Under the pieces are notes generated by a model. That model had not been told where the DNA came from, ran no database searches, and saw nothing but the letters and a program-made list of their open reading frames with translations. A stretch of DNA of 17,083 nt from DAOPXV01 sp035352535 (lineage in GTDB: Bacteria > Muiribacteriota > UBA9980), in assembly GCA_964545075.1 (NCBI GenBank), contig CAZJFS010000091.1:1-17083 (forward strand). The letters are read 5' to 3'. A program made the translations under genes and the position numbers. Each line of letters begins with the position of its first letter. Positions within the stretch are counted from its first letter, which is position 1. Positions 1 through 8,731 of the stretch are shown here, piece by piece.

Positions 1-1265
1 TCGGAAGATATTTTCACCATTTTATTAAATTCAGCTTGTTCTTTATTAAGTCCGCTCAATTGCATAAGATGCGTAAAACCTATGATCCCGTTCATCGGAG
101 TGCGAAGCTCGTGGCTCATATTCGCGAGAAAAATGCTTTTGGCCCTGTTAGCGGCTTCAGCTTGTTCTTTTGCTCCTATAAGTTCGCGTTCCATAGCCTT
201 GCGTTCGGTGATATCCTGAATGAAGCCATACAGAAAAGTTTGGCCTGACGATGGTTCCTCGGGTTCGCTAAAAGACAGGATGGCATCTATAATACGCCCG
301 TCCTTGCGCCGGAATCGAGTTTCAAATATATTCCAGTTGCCGTGATCATATTCGACTTGATTAATCAGCAGCGGCCGTCTTGCGGGATCTTCATAAATTG
401 TTTCGGCTATCGACGTTTGATTTGTAATACGTATTAATTCTTCCTGCGAATCATAACCGAGCATAGTGGCGGTAGCCGGATTGACATAGATAAACTTGCC
501 TTCGGGAGTGGACTGAAACATGCCGATCGGAATGTTCTCGAAAATAATGCGAATGCGGTTTTCATTCGCGCGTAAAAGATCTTCAGCCTGTTTGCGTATT
601 ACAATTTTCCATACGGCGTCGATCATTAAATTCAGCTGGCTGATTTCCGAGTCGTTGTAGTCATTTTCTTTGTTGGCCAATCCAACGACGGCGACGATCT
701 GTTCTTTGCTGAAAACTGGAATAGCCAGGAATTTGTTGAACTGGTCATAACCTTGCGGGATTTCTTTTCTCAATGAATTCCACGCCGTAAAATCGTTTAT
801 ATTAATGGGTTTTCTTTGTTTGACGACCTCGTTTAAGACCCCCATGTTTTCTAATTGATATATTATTTGAGGCTCATCCGCGGCGTATTGGCTCATTACT
901 TTCTCAGACCATGTATTGAGGATAAATTCCTTTTTATTTTCGTCGTATAAAAAAATATATCCTACCTTGCTTCCGGTAAGCTTGATAGCCTCGCCAAGAG
1001 CAAATTCAAAAAGTTCGTGGATGTTTTCAACGGAATGCTGGCTTATCCGCAATACGCTTTCCAAACGCGCTTCATTTAATTTGAACATACCTTCGGCATG
1101 TTTTCGCTTAACCAATTCTTTTTTTGAATTTTTATAAGATTCAAAAAGCTTGAACGCCATCTTTATAGCTGCATCAAGGACCGTAATGCCGGAATTTTTT
1201 ACTACATAGCCGTATGAAGTTATATTTTCGGTTTTTGTAACTGTTTCAGCTTCCGTATGGCTTGA
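1..1265 (-). CDS. Sensor histidine kinase, GAF-PAS-HisKA part of a frameshifted REC-hybrid kinase (3' end outside window)
   Basis: This minus-strand frame is open from the homopolymer at 1267-1274 to the window edge and continues the protein begun by the REC fragment at 1246-1521. Its first residues (LSSHTEAETVTKTEN, then SYGYVVKNSG) are the missing second half of a receiver domain, supplying the switch Ser and conserved Lys. A GAF-like domain follows (about 1095-600, with GYIFLYDENKKEF). Next is a PAS/PAC domain (about 590-215, with NIPIGMFQSTPEGKFIYVNP, RRKDGRI and GFIQDITERK), then the HisKA dimerisation helix with the phospho-acceptor His in FLANMSHELRTPMNGIIG (about 135-80). The ATPase domain lies outside the window. 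It is presumably a cytoplasmic sensor kinase, since no membrane segment is visible. If the shift is real, translation could restart at the ATG at 1160. The domain calls are secure; the signal sensed is unknown. Confidence 0.85.
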
Positions 1266-1521
1266 TAAAAAAAAGCAAGGGAACTTCATGGTCCTTTAAA
1301 ATTATTCCGGCGGTTTCCGTGCCGTCAATTCCGGATCCAAGGCCGATATCCATAAGAATGAGATCGATGGCATTGTTTTTTCGGAAAATATCAATCGCGG
1401 CTTCTCCGGTATTGGCGACGATAGTATTATACCCATGCGCTTCGAGCATTTTCTTTTCGATTTTGGCTATAAGAGATTCGTCTTCGACGAGAAGAATGGT
1501 CTTTGAATATTTCATACTCAT
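1246..1521 (-). CDS. Response-regulator receiver (REC) fragment, frameshifted N-terminus of the hybrid kinase
   Basis: The 91-codon frame encodes the first two thirds of a CheY-like receiver domain: KTILLVEDES with the acidic pair E13/D14, and LILMDIGLG with phospho-acceptor D58. After VPLLF it leaves the family pattern (FIKPYGS, stop). The expected LSSHTE sequence appears immediately in another frame once one T of the eight-T run (plus-strand A run, 1267-1274) is removed. As it stands the fragment lacks the beta-4 Ser/Thr and the beta-5 Lys, so it should not work as a receiver alone. The start at 1521 is supported by GGAAG six bases upstream. It is most likely the N-terminus of the kinase at 1-1265, separated by a sequencing error or a real slip. 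Confidence 0.85.
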   Translation of the reverse strand: MSMKYSKTILLVEDESLIAKIEKKMLEAHGYNTIVANTGEAAIDIFRKNNAIDLILMDIGLGSGIDGTETAGIILKDHEVPLLFFIKPYGS

Positions 1522-1840
1522 TTTTAACTTCCAAATTCAATGAATTTTTATGATTTTTCACATAAAATTATTCAAATACTTTTGGTAACAAATGATCAGC
1601 AAGTTATAATATACACTAATATTTTTAATAATTCAAGCATCTGAAACGCGTTAATTTTGCACGAATATTGAAAATTAATTCTTCAATAGCGGCCGCCATG
1701 GCCCGAAAAGAAATTCAAAGAAATTCGTTGATTTTTGTAAATATTTCAAACCAGGATTTAGCCATTTTATTACCGGCCAAGCAAATCGGAAAAAGCCTAA
1801 AAGCAAACGGCGAGAAGCGTTATGCTCTACGCCCAAACCG
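1522..1840. other. Intergenic region between kinase start and MATE gene end
   Basis: About 319 bases between two minus-strand genes. The half next to the kinase is very AT-rich and holds the promoter candidate at 1608-1636. The half next to the MATE stop (about 1680-1840) contains a NotI/NcoI-like GC patch (gcggccgccatggc, near 1690). I found no convincing GC-rich hairpin with a T-run that would end the MATE transcript, and no short coding frame with a ribosome binding site. Confidence 0.6.
1608..1636 (-). promoter_or_regulatory. Candidate sigma-70-type promoter for the REC-kinase gene
   Basis: On the minus strand TTGAAT (1636-1631) and TATATT (1613-1608) are separated by exactly 17 bases and lie about 87 bases upstream of the ATG at 1521. 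The -10 box matches 5 of 6 consensus bases and the -35 box 4 of 6. The region is AT-rich, so a chance match is possible. Confidence 0.4.
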
Positions 1841-3622
1841 TTAAAAAACAATATCCAGGCAATTAAAGCCCATCATGCATGTGTAATCGAACCGCCGCGA
1901 AATTTTATACAACAGCCTCATTCCGATATAATCATCATCCATTTCACCTTGCCGCGAGCGGAGCGTCGCCATCAGGTCCTCCGCTTTGGACTCGAATTTA
2001 GCGATAAAGCGCACCTGGCGATCTTTGTGAACCATAACCTGAAGATCGATAAAATTTGATTTTTTATAACCTTCCCGCCCGATCGCGTAAAGCATGATTT
2101 CTTCAAGACCCAGCACCGCGTAGCCCGCTTTTTTTTCTTCGATATCGTGCGCGCGAAGAAATCCGGCCAGATCTTTTTGATATTCTAAAAGTTGCGTGGT
2201 GCCGAAGGCGAGCATTAAATATAAATGTCCGCGATAATCGGGCTTTTCTTTTGACAACAGCAACAGTGACTCTTTATTATGCATTTTTTTTATCAGCATG
2301 GCAAGAAGTATCCAGATAACCATAACTATTATTTCCGTGTTTATAAACATTTGCCTGAACAATAATTCGCTCTTTATGCTTAACGCGAAACATCCCATCG
2401 CCAATAAAATCGCGAATCCTCTCATAAAAGTAATTATAAATGTGTTAAAACGACGGTCGACAGCCTGATAAGCGCTCGCCATAATGATGTTAAGCATCGC
2501 AAAAGGGATCGCGACAGCGAACATTTGAACGGCAAAGTTACATTTTTCCATAAGTTCTGGATTTTCAAATCCATACATCCACGGAACGACGGCGGGACAT
2601 ATCAAAAGCCCGGACATCAACCCGACGCCCGCGATTACGCCTATACTGAGGCCGCGAAATGTAGTCATCATGATCGCCCTGTTGTTGCGTTCCCCGTAAA
2701 AAATTCCCTGTAAAGGTGAAAGCGACTCTTTCAGGCCATCGCCTAAAATATCCATGAAAAAATAACAATAAGTTACCACGAAAAAGATCGACGCTTCATT
2801 GACGCCGAATTGGCGCAATACAATGCCATTGAGAATAAGCATCACGAGGGGATTATACATATTGTCGCCTATGAAGCTTAAACTGTATTGCATAATCCGC
2901 GCGAACCTTTTCCAGCCGGGTATTGAAACGCTGAATGTAAATGCGGCGCAGGGTTTTTTGAAATGCGTCAGAAGAACGCCGAACGCAACGGTCACGGCCA
3001 GCGCCATCGCTATGGCGGCTCCCTGCGGGCCCCAATTGAGCATTCCCATAAACACCAGATCAAAAATGATATTTATCATAGCCTGCCAGATATGAGTATA
3101 CATGGCCAGATTAGGATTGTTGTCGACGCGCACGAAATAAGTCAATATTAATTTTACCGCCGCAATCGGCAGGCTCAACATGATCCATGCCCCGTAATTA
3201 CGCACTCCGTTCACTAACAAAGCGTTGGCTGGATTGCCGGCGATTTCCGAGCCCAGAAGAATATTCGTTATTAAATCGAGAAAAAACAGGCCGACGATCG
3301 TTCCGGTCACGGCAACCGCAAGTCCAATAAAGGCGACTCCGGAAAAAACCTTCTGGGCCTCGTCATAATCCTTTCGCCCTATATAATAAGCGAAAAGGTT
3401 CGAGCCGCCATAGCCGATCCCGCTGAAAATGCTGTAACTAAAGCATATTACCGGCAGAAATACCGACGCGATCACAAGGCCGTTGGTCCCGTATATATTT
3501 GTCATGATCATGACTTCAGCCAGATCTAAAAGTGCCATGACCAGCGCCGAAAAAATCGTGGGCGGCATCATTAATTTAAGCGCCCGCGTGACCGTGTATG
3601 AGGTATTAACTTCAGCATTCAT
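1841..3622 (-). CDS. MATE-family efflux transporter with C-terminal degenerate ATPase-like domain
   Basis: The 593-residue product is about 140 longer than a usual MATE transporter. Residues 1-445 form two MATE repeats of about six membrane helices each (start: ALKLMMPPTIFSALVMALLD; second repeat from about 240). They probably export drugs or metabolites in exchange for Na+ or H+ across the inner membrane. Residues 470-593 are soluble and resemble the GHKL/HATPase fold of anti-sigma kinases: LEEIMLYAIGREG occupies the place of the N-box, and DDYIGMRLLYKISRRFDY resembles the G2-box helix. The N-box Asn and the clear D-x-G-x-G motif are missing, so ATP binding is doubtful. The start at 3622 has only a weak ribosome binding site (CAGAG). 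The gene follows the acetyltransferase by 24 bases. The transporter call is firm; substrate and tail function are inference. Confidence 0.9.
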   Translation of the reverse strand: MNAEVNTSYTVTRALKLMMPPTIFSALVMALLDLAEVMIMTNIYGTNGLVIASVFLPVICFSYSIFSGIGYGGSNLFAYYIGRKDYDEAQKVFSGVAFIGLAVAVTGTIVGLFFLDLITNILLGSEIAGNPANALLVNGVRNYGAWIMLSLPIAAVKLILTYFVRVDNNPNLAMYTHIWQAMINIIFDLVFMGMLNWGPQGAAIAMALAVTVAFGVLLTHFKKPCAAFTFSVSIPGWKRFARIMQYSLSFIGDNMYNPLVMLILNGIVLRQFGVNEASIFFVVTYCYFFMDILGDGLKESLSPLQGIFYGERNNRAIMMTTFRGLSIGVIAGVGLMSGLLICPAVVPWMYGFENPELMEKCNFAVQMFAVAIPFAMLNIIMASAYQAVDRRFNTFIITFMRGFAILLAMGCFALSIKSELLFRQMFINTEIIVMVIWILLAMLIKKMHNKESLLLLSKEKPDYRGHLYLMLAFGTTQLLEYQKDLAGFLRAHDIEEKKAGYAVLGLEEIMLYAIGREGYKKSNFIDLQVMVHKDRQVRFIAKFESKAEDLMATLRSRQGEMDDDYIGMRLLYKISRRFDYTCMMGFNCLDIVF

Positions 3623-3646
3623 TAGTTGACTCTGTCGATTATGTTT

Positions 3647-4090
3647 TTAAAATTTATTAATCATTATAATAGTTTCAACGCCCGCCGGGTTTAATCCGGC
3701 TTCTTTAAAAAATTCAAATCCATTTTTTTCATATAAGGATAATGCGCTTTTCCCTTTTTCTTCTTTTGGCGCAAATGTTTGAACGTATATAGCGCCGCCG
3801 GAGCGCAGCTCTTCTATCGCCTTTTTTAATAAAATATCGCCGTAGCCTTTATTCCGGAATTTTTCCCCGACCGCGAGCCAGGCGATTTCATTTTTCTCCC
3901 GGTCTAATGCTATGAATCCGGCTATCTCATGATCGGCTTCTTCAACGCAATAAGCGTTTTTAGTATTTATGCACTCCATGATTGCTTCCTGAAACTCTTT
4001 TATTTCCGCCATCGGCCCGAAAAGCGCTTCGACTTCTTTTGCCAGAGCGATCCAGGCTTCATAATCTTTTGTAGCTGCTATTCTTATCAT
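3647..4090 (-). CDS. GNAT-family N-acetyltransferase
   Basis: The 147-residue protein is a single GNAT domain. Motif A is visible as WLAVGEKFRNKGYG (residues 71-84; R79 to G84 form the acetyl-CoA pyrophosphate loop), followed by helix DILLKKAIEEL. Motif B is SLYEKNGFEFFKEAG (118-132), typical of the GNAT C-terminus. It would transfer acetyl from acetyl-CoA to an amine; the acceptor cannot be read from sequence. AGGAAA seven bases upstream of the ATG fixes the start. It sits between the ABC permease (43 bases upstream) and the MATE gene (24 bases downstream), all in one direction. A role in modifying a toxic compound exported by its neighbours is possible but unproven. Confidence 0.88.
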   Translation of the reverse strand: MIRIAATKDYEAWIALAKEVEALFGPMAEIKEFQEAIMECINTKNAYCVEEADHEIAGFIALDREKNEIAWLAVGEKFRNKGYGDILLKKAIEELRSGGAIYVQTFAPKEEKGKSALSLYEKNGFEFFKEAGLNPAGVETIIMINKF

Positions 4091-4133
4091 GTTTCATTTT
4101 CCTTTCAAAAAAAGCTATTAAAAAATTATATTG

Positions 4134-5652
4134 TTAATTTTCAATTCTCTTCATCGCATGGATGTGCAAGATCGCATGAGAAATAGCGAAAGCGACGATC
4201 GGCGTAGGTAAATCCAGCGGCTGCCAGCAGTAGTGTTTTACCATTAAAACGGGTAAATATATCGTTACGAATANNNNNNNNNNTGAAAAAAGCGAGCTTC
4301 GAAAAAGCGGTTCGCGATTTTTTCCTGAAAGCAAAAAACAAAAACAAGTCCGACATGTAGATGTTGAGCCATACTACGGAAAATGTAAACAGATAGAAAT
4401 TACGCGAAAATAAAAAAACTTTAAATTCGTTATAAATAAATATATAAAATATCGAATATGTGATCAGCATCAAAAAGATATCAAAGAAAATGCAAGACAA
4501 GATTTTTGCCCGATATACCGTTTTCAGCGAAATCGGCATCGATTTTAAGAAAGACAGCCCTCTGACGTCGATAGAATAGAGCATAAATGGCATTAGACTC
4601 GCCAGCCCTAGACAGTTGGAAAGTATATAAGCACGCGAACTGGCCGCTGAATTCATTGAAATTATTAAGTAACAATAGCCGGCGTGCATTATGCCGAAAA
4701 TGATCGCCGTGCTTAAATAATTGAGGTCTTTTTTTATTAATGCCGGATAAATTGAATTTTCGTTATATGAATGAATTTTATTTGAGGATTTTATGACCAG
4801 CGACTTCGAATAATCTTCGGCATTAAATAAAACGCCTTCACCGTATAGCGATTGCGAATTATATTTGCGGAATATGCAATATAAAATGGCCGTGAAAACA
4901 ATTATAATCGCTAAGTCGCCGAACCCGGTCAGGAAATCGCCTCGTGAAAAAGCCAATAACGCTTTGATCAGAAAGCTCGTCGGCAAGTTGACGTAAAAAC
5001 CGTTAAAAATAGAATTCAGTTTGTAGTTTTCCAGAAATGGAACGATAACTATTATAAAAGCCACGAGACCCGCCGCGAGAGAGAGAAATATTGAAAATGA
5101 ATTGTATAGCAGAGGCCATTTTTCTACTTTTTCAAGGGCCTTGGATAAAAGCACGGCGGCGGCGGCTATGAGCAAAAATGTCATGACCTTTAATAAAAGC
5201 AGGAAAGCGGCGGATAATATAAATCCGGAAACTGCCGGCATATAATCGGAACATGCCAGATCAAAAATAAAGATGAAAATATAATAATTTATAATATTAA
5301 AAAATATCGGTTCTAAAAAGAAGACCAGGTTAAGCGTCGAGCTTTTTATTGGAAGATGGCTATATTCCTGATAGGAACCGTAAAAAAAGCGTGAATAAAG
5401 ATTTTCCAAAAAAAATGAAATGATTAAAGCGGAAAATAAGAACAAAGAGTTTATAATCCATCTTCCACTTTTTCCATAATGATTAACGGCCGACGCTACG
5501 TTTATTATCTCCGAAAAGAAGTTATACATAAAAAAAGCGAAAGCCGGAATATAAAGCAATAAAAACAGCGATAGCCAGACGTTATTAAACTTGATAGCCG
5601 CGTTGAAAAATTCCCTGGCCCTGTATTTTAAAATAATTTTGACATCGTCCAT
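4134..5652 (-). CDS. ABC transporter membrane (permease) subunit, interrupted by an assembly gap
   Basis: A long hydrophobic protein of about 500 residues with roughly ten to twelve predicted membrane helices, e.g. VWLSLFLLLYIPAFAFFMYN and AAGLVAFIIVIVPF. It lies 18 bases after the ABC ATPase gene and is surely its membrane partner. It has no recognisable catalytic motif and resembles the poorly conserved large permeases of ABC-2-type exporters. Ten Ns (4274-4283) interrupt the gene. Read straight through, the end is charged and Cys-rich and stops at 4141. In another frame it reads FVTIYLPVLMVKHY, then PTPIVAFAISHAILHIHAM, a plausible last helix, and stops at 4134. I take 4134 as the true end and infer that the gap is not exactly 10 bases. 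The GAGG/AAGG stretch before the ATG at 5652 serves as ribosome binding site. Confidence 0.85.
4274..4283. other. Assembly gap (10 Ns)
   Basis: Ten unresolved bases lie inside the permease gene. The reading frame that makes biological sense differs on the two sides, so the real gap length is probably not 10, or not a length that keeps the left-hand frame. Confidence 0.99.
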
Positions 5653-5670
5653 ACCTTTTCATCCTCGCTT

Positions 5671-6414
5671 TTATCTGGCGGCGTGTTCCTCATTCACATT
5701 AGTTATTTGCAGGAAGACTTCTTCGAGCGTCGCATGATCCGATGATGCCTTCGATCGGATATGATCGATAGCGCCCTGGGCTATTATCCAGCCTTTTGAA
5801 ATTATTATCGCATCGTCGCACATTTTTTCGGCTATATCCAGTATGTGCGTTGAAAAAAAGACCGTTTTGCCGCATCTGGCCAGATCGCTAAAAATGTCTT
5901 TGAGGGCTTTTAACGCTTTGGGATCGAGGCCGTTCGTCGGTTCGTCAAGAAAGAAAACTTCCGGCTCATGGCACAAGGCGGCTATGATCGAAATTTTTTT
6001 CTTCATCCCGAGCGAGTAGTCGATTATTTGTTTTCCGATGCGCTCTTTCATATCGAAGGCATCGATATATTTTTCGACGCGCCCCGGACGTTCGGCCGCG
6101 GGTATGCGGAATATGTCCATGATTAAATTCAGGTAATCTATTCCGGTCAGGTATTCAAACAGCATTGGAACATCCGGCGAATAGCCGAATTTTCTTTTCG
6201 CTTCGACGGGCTCTTTCAATATCGAATGTCCGCATATTACAGCGTCACCATAATCTGGTTTAAGCAATCCCGCCAGAATTTTTATCGCCGTTGTTTTTCC
6301 GGCGCCGTTAGGCCCTAAAAACGCCGTTATCTTTCCAGCTCCGACCGACACGCTGACGCTTTTTAACGCCGCGATTTCTTCGTAGTTTTTAGAAACTGAT
6401 ATCAGTTCGAACAT
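5671..6414 (-). CDS. ABC transporter ATP-binding protein
   Basis: A 247-residue nucleotide-binding subunit with all ABC motifs: Walker A GPNGAGKTT (residues 34-42), signature YSLGMKKK (133-140), Walker B EVFFLDEP (152-159), D-loop NGLD (161-164) and switch His in FFSTHIL (H190). The YSLGMKKK form of the signature and the length are typical of ABC-2-type exporter ATPases (drug, peptide or copper-type). It would hydrolyse ATP at the inner membrane to drive the adjacent permease. GGAGG lies about 12 bases before the ATG at 6414. It follows ldhA by 40 bases with no visible terminator, so it may belong to the same transcript. The substrate is unknown. Confidence 0.95.
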   Translation of the reverse strand: MFELISVSKNYEEIAALKSVSVSVGAGKITAFLGPNGAGKTTAIKILAGLLKPDYGDAVICGHSILKEPVEAKRKFGYSPDVPMLFEYLTGIDYLNLIMDIFRIPAAERPGRVEKYIDAFDMKERIGKQIIDYSLGMKKKISIIAALCHEPEVFFLDEPTNGLDPKALKALKDIFSDLARCGKTVFFSTHILDIAEKMCDDAIIISKGWIIAQGAIDHIRSKASSDHATLEEVFLQITNVNEEHAAR

Positions 6415-6454
6415 TTGCGCGATTTCCCTCCAAGACTTTATTGAAAATTATTCG

Positions 6455-7504
6455 TCAAAAACATTTCCCTGTTTCTTTTTTCATACACGTGCCTGCGCCG
6501 CACTTATAACAGATCTCGTTGGCAAGTTCGCCGTTTTCGAAAAACGCCTTGATATTGCTCAAAGTCGTGGCCGCGATATTCGTCAAAGCTTCCCTTGTGA
6601 AATACGCCTGATGCGAAGTGATAAGAACGTTCGGAAATGTTAAAAGCCTCGCGAGGACATCGTCACCGATGACGGAGTTTGAAAAGTCCTCGAAAAAATA
6701 TTCGGTTTCTTCCTCATATACGTCTAACCCTGCATATCCTATCGTCGCAGTTTTAAGCCCATCGATAAGCGCAAGGGTATCGATAAGCTTGCCGCGGCCG
6801 GTATTTATGATCATAACGCCTTTTTTCATTTTTGCGATCGCAGCGGTATTGATCAAGTGATGATTTTCCGGAGTGAGCGGGCAATGCAACGATATTACGT
6901 CGGATAAGTTGAAAATAGTTTCAATATCGCTATATTTGATATTATTAAGTTTCGCGAACGAATTGTCGGGAAATTTATCATATAACAAAATATTCATTCC
7001 GAATCCTTTGAGTATTTCGGCGACTATTTTGCCTATCTTGCCTGTTCCAATGATGCCGGCTGTTTTGCCACGCATGTCGAAACCTATAAGCCCGTTGAGG
7101 GAAAAATTACTGTCCCGCGTGCGCGCGTAGGCTTTATGTATCCTGCGATTCAGCGAGAGCATCATGGCGACGGCGTGTTCGGCAACCGCATATGGCGAAT
7201 ATGCCGGAACACGCACTACATGCATTTTCCCGAATATCGCTCTGAGATCTACATTGTTATAGCCAGCGCAGCGAAGAGTGATGAGCCTTGCGGACGTGCC
7301 GAGAAGGCCATCGATCACGTCGGATGATAACATATCGTTTACGAATACGCAAACCGCGTCCGATCCGTTTGCCATGGCAACCGTGTCTTTTGTCAGGCGC
7401 GAAGTGAAATATTTGATGTCAAAACCAAAATCCTGGTTAACGGAATTAAAAAACTCGATATCATACGGTTTTGCGTCAAAAAATGCGATCTTCGGTATAT
7501 TCAT
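6455..7504 (-). CDS. ldhA: D-lactate dehydrogenase (fermentative, NAD-dependent), with Cys-rich C-terminal tail
   Basis: The 349-residue protein follows E. coli LdhA closely along its length: VCVFVND, LRCAGYNNVDL, VVRVPAYSPYAVAEHAVAMM, RTRDSNFSLNGL, and SDVISLHCPLTPENHHLI. It reduces pyruvate to D-lactate with NADH in the cytoplasm. The Rossmann motif is GTGKIG (153-158), with D176 favouring NAD. Catalytic residues are R237 (NTGRG), a Glu in DVYEEE (E266 by alignment) and H298 (SHQAYFT). I chose the ATG at 7504 (MNIPKIAFFD): it aligns with the family start and lies one base after the stop of the upstream flavoprotein gene. A longer frame to 7561 overlaps that gene and has no family similarity. 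The last 20 residues (CYKCGAGTCMKKETGKCF) carry four Cys and go beyond the E. coli end. Confidence 0.95.
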   Translation of the reverse strand: MNIPKIAFFDAKPYDIEFFNSVNQDFGFDIKYFTSRLTKDTVAMANGSDAVCVFVNDMLSSDVIDGLLGTSARLITLRCAGYNNVDLRAIFGKMHVVRVPAYSPYAVAEHAVAMMLSLNRRIHKAYARTRDSNFSLNGLIGFDMRGKTAGIIGTGKIGKIVAEILKGFGMNILLYDKFPDNSFAKLNNIKYSDIETIFNLSDVISLHCPLTPENHHLINTAAIAKMKKGVMIINTGRGKLIDTLALIDGLKTATIGYAGLDVYEEETEYFFEDFSNSVIGDDVLARLLTFPNVLITSHQAYFTREALTNIAATTLSNIKAFFENGELANEICYKCGAGTCMKKETGKCF

Positions 7505-7505
7505 A

Positions 7506-8696
7506 TTATTTGCACCCGGCGATTGCGGCGCCAAATTCCTTGCATTTCTCAATGCACTCATCGTCCGGATTCCATAAACATTTCAAGCCCTGGTTTACTA
7601 ATTCAAAGCCGGATTTTTCCAGCATCTTATTTATCCTGGCTACCGATTCGCCGCTCCAGCCGTAGCACCCGAATGCCGCGGCCTTCTTGTTTTTTAATTT
7701 CAGCCCTTCGATCATTTCGAGAATGCCGGCGGTCGCGTGTGAAATTCCATTGTTGATCGTGGGCGAACCAACGAGTATCAACTTTGATTTAAACACTTCC
7801 GTAACAATGTCATTCTTGTCGGTTTTGGCTATATTGAACAATTTTATATTGACGGCTCCGTCTTCTTTTTTGATGCCGGATGCGATGTTTTCGGCCATAA
7901 TTCTCGTGCCGTCCCACATGGTATCATAAATTATGGCGATCTGATTTTCCTGATATTTTTTTGACCATGCGAGATATTTTTCAACGATCTGAGTTGGATT
8001 ATCGCGCCAGATCACTCCATGGCTCGTCGCGATAACATCGATAGGAAGGTTAAGAGCCAGAACTTCATTGATCTTTTTTTCGACAAGCGCGCTGAAAGGC
8101 GCCAGAATATTAGCGTAATATTTGATGCATTCAGAAAAAAGTTCGAATTGATCGACGAGATCATTGAACATATATTCGCTTGCATAGTGCTGCCCGAAAG
8201 CGTCATTGCTGAAAAGGATATTATCGCCGGTCATATAAGTCGCCATGCTGTCCGGCCAGTGAAGCATTTTCATTTCCACGAAAATCAATTCTTTTCCATT
8301 GCCGATATCTAATTTATCTCCGGTTTTAACCGAACGTAAATTCCAGTTCTCGTGATAATGCCCTTTTAAAGATTTCATGGCGCTTTCGGTGCAGTAGACC
8401 GGCGTTTCCGGAATATGGCGCATAAGTTCCGGAAGACTGCCGCTATGATCGATTTCCCCGTGATTTATAACAATGAAATCGATCTTATTCAGATCGGTTT
8501 CTTTTTTCAGATTTTCTACATATTCTTTTGCAAAAGGTTTCCAGACAGTGTCTATAAGAACCGTTTTGCCTTCCTTGATAAGATATGAATTATAGGTCGA
8601 TCCTCTATTTGTTGAATACTCGTCGCCGTGAAATTTCTTTAATTCCCAGTCGACCTTTCCAACCCAGTCAACGTTGTTTTTAACTTTAATTTTCAT
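7506..8696 (-). CDS. Flavodiiron protein (A-type flavoprotein, NO/O2 reductase), NorV-like without rubredoxin domain
   Basis: This 396-residue protein matches the first two domains of E. coli flavorubredoxin NorV nearly block by block (NNVDWVGKVDWE, FHGDEYSTNRGS, MLHWPDSM, LFSNDAFGQHY, ATSHGVIWRDNPTQIVE). Residues 1-250 are the metallo-beta-lactamase-like diiron domain with all expected ligands: H79, E81, D83, H146, D165 and H226. Residues 252-396 are the FMN-binding flavodoxin domain (IIYDTMWDGTRIMAE; VGSPTINNG; AFGCYGWSGE). It reduces nitric oxide to N2O and/or O2 to water. NorV's C-terminal rubredoxin is absent, so an electron donor must be encoded elsewhere. AGGAG and GCAGGAT precede the ATG at 8696. 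The stop is one base from the ldhA start, so the two are very likely co-transcribed and perhaps translationally coupled. Confidence 0.96.
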   Translation of the reverse strand: MKIKVKNNVDWVGKVDWELKKFHGDEYSTNRGSTYNSYLIKEGKTVLIDTVWKPFAKEYVENLKKETDLNKIDFIVINHGEIDHSGSLPELMRHIPETPVYCTESAMKSLKGHYHENWNLRSVKTGDKLDIGNGKELIFVEMKMLHWPDSMATYMTGDNILFSNDAFGQHYASEYMFNDLVDQFELFSECIKYYANILAPFSALVEKKINEVLALNLPIDVIATSHGVIWRDNPTQIVEKYLAWSKKYQENQIAIIYDTMWDGTRIMAENIASGIKKEDGAVNIKLFNIAKTDKNDIVTEVFKSKLILVGSPTINNGISHATAGILEMIEGLKLKNKKAAAFGCYGWSGESVARINKMLEKSGFELVNQGLKCLWNPDDECIEKCKEFGAAIAGCK

Positions 8697-8731
8697 ATCC
8701 TGCTTCTCCTCCGCTTCGGTTATTCCAGCTC

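Noticed and set aside
1690..1705. GC-rich palindromes (gcggccgc, gccatggc) between MATE and kinase genes
   Set aside because: Short self-complementary restriction-site-like sequences with no T-run and no sign of a terminator or attachment site.
7505..7561. Longer start for LdhA at 7561
   Set aside because: The extra 19 residues overlap the flavodiiron gene, do not match LdhA proteins, and the ATG at 7504 aligns with the family start.
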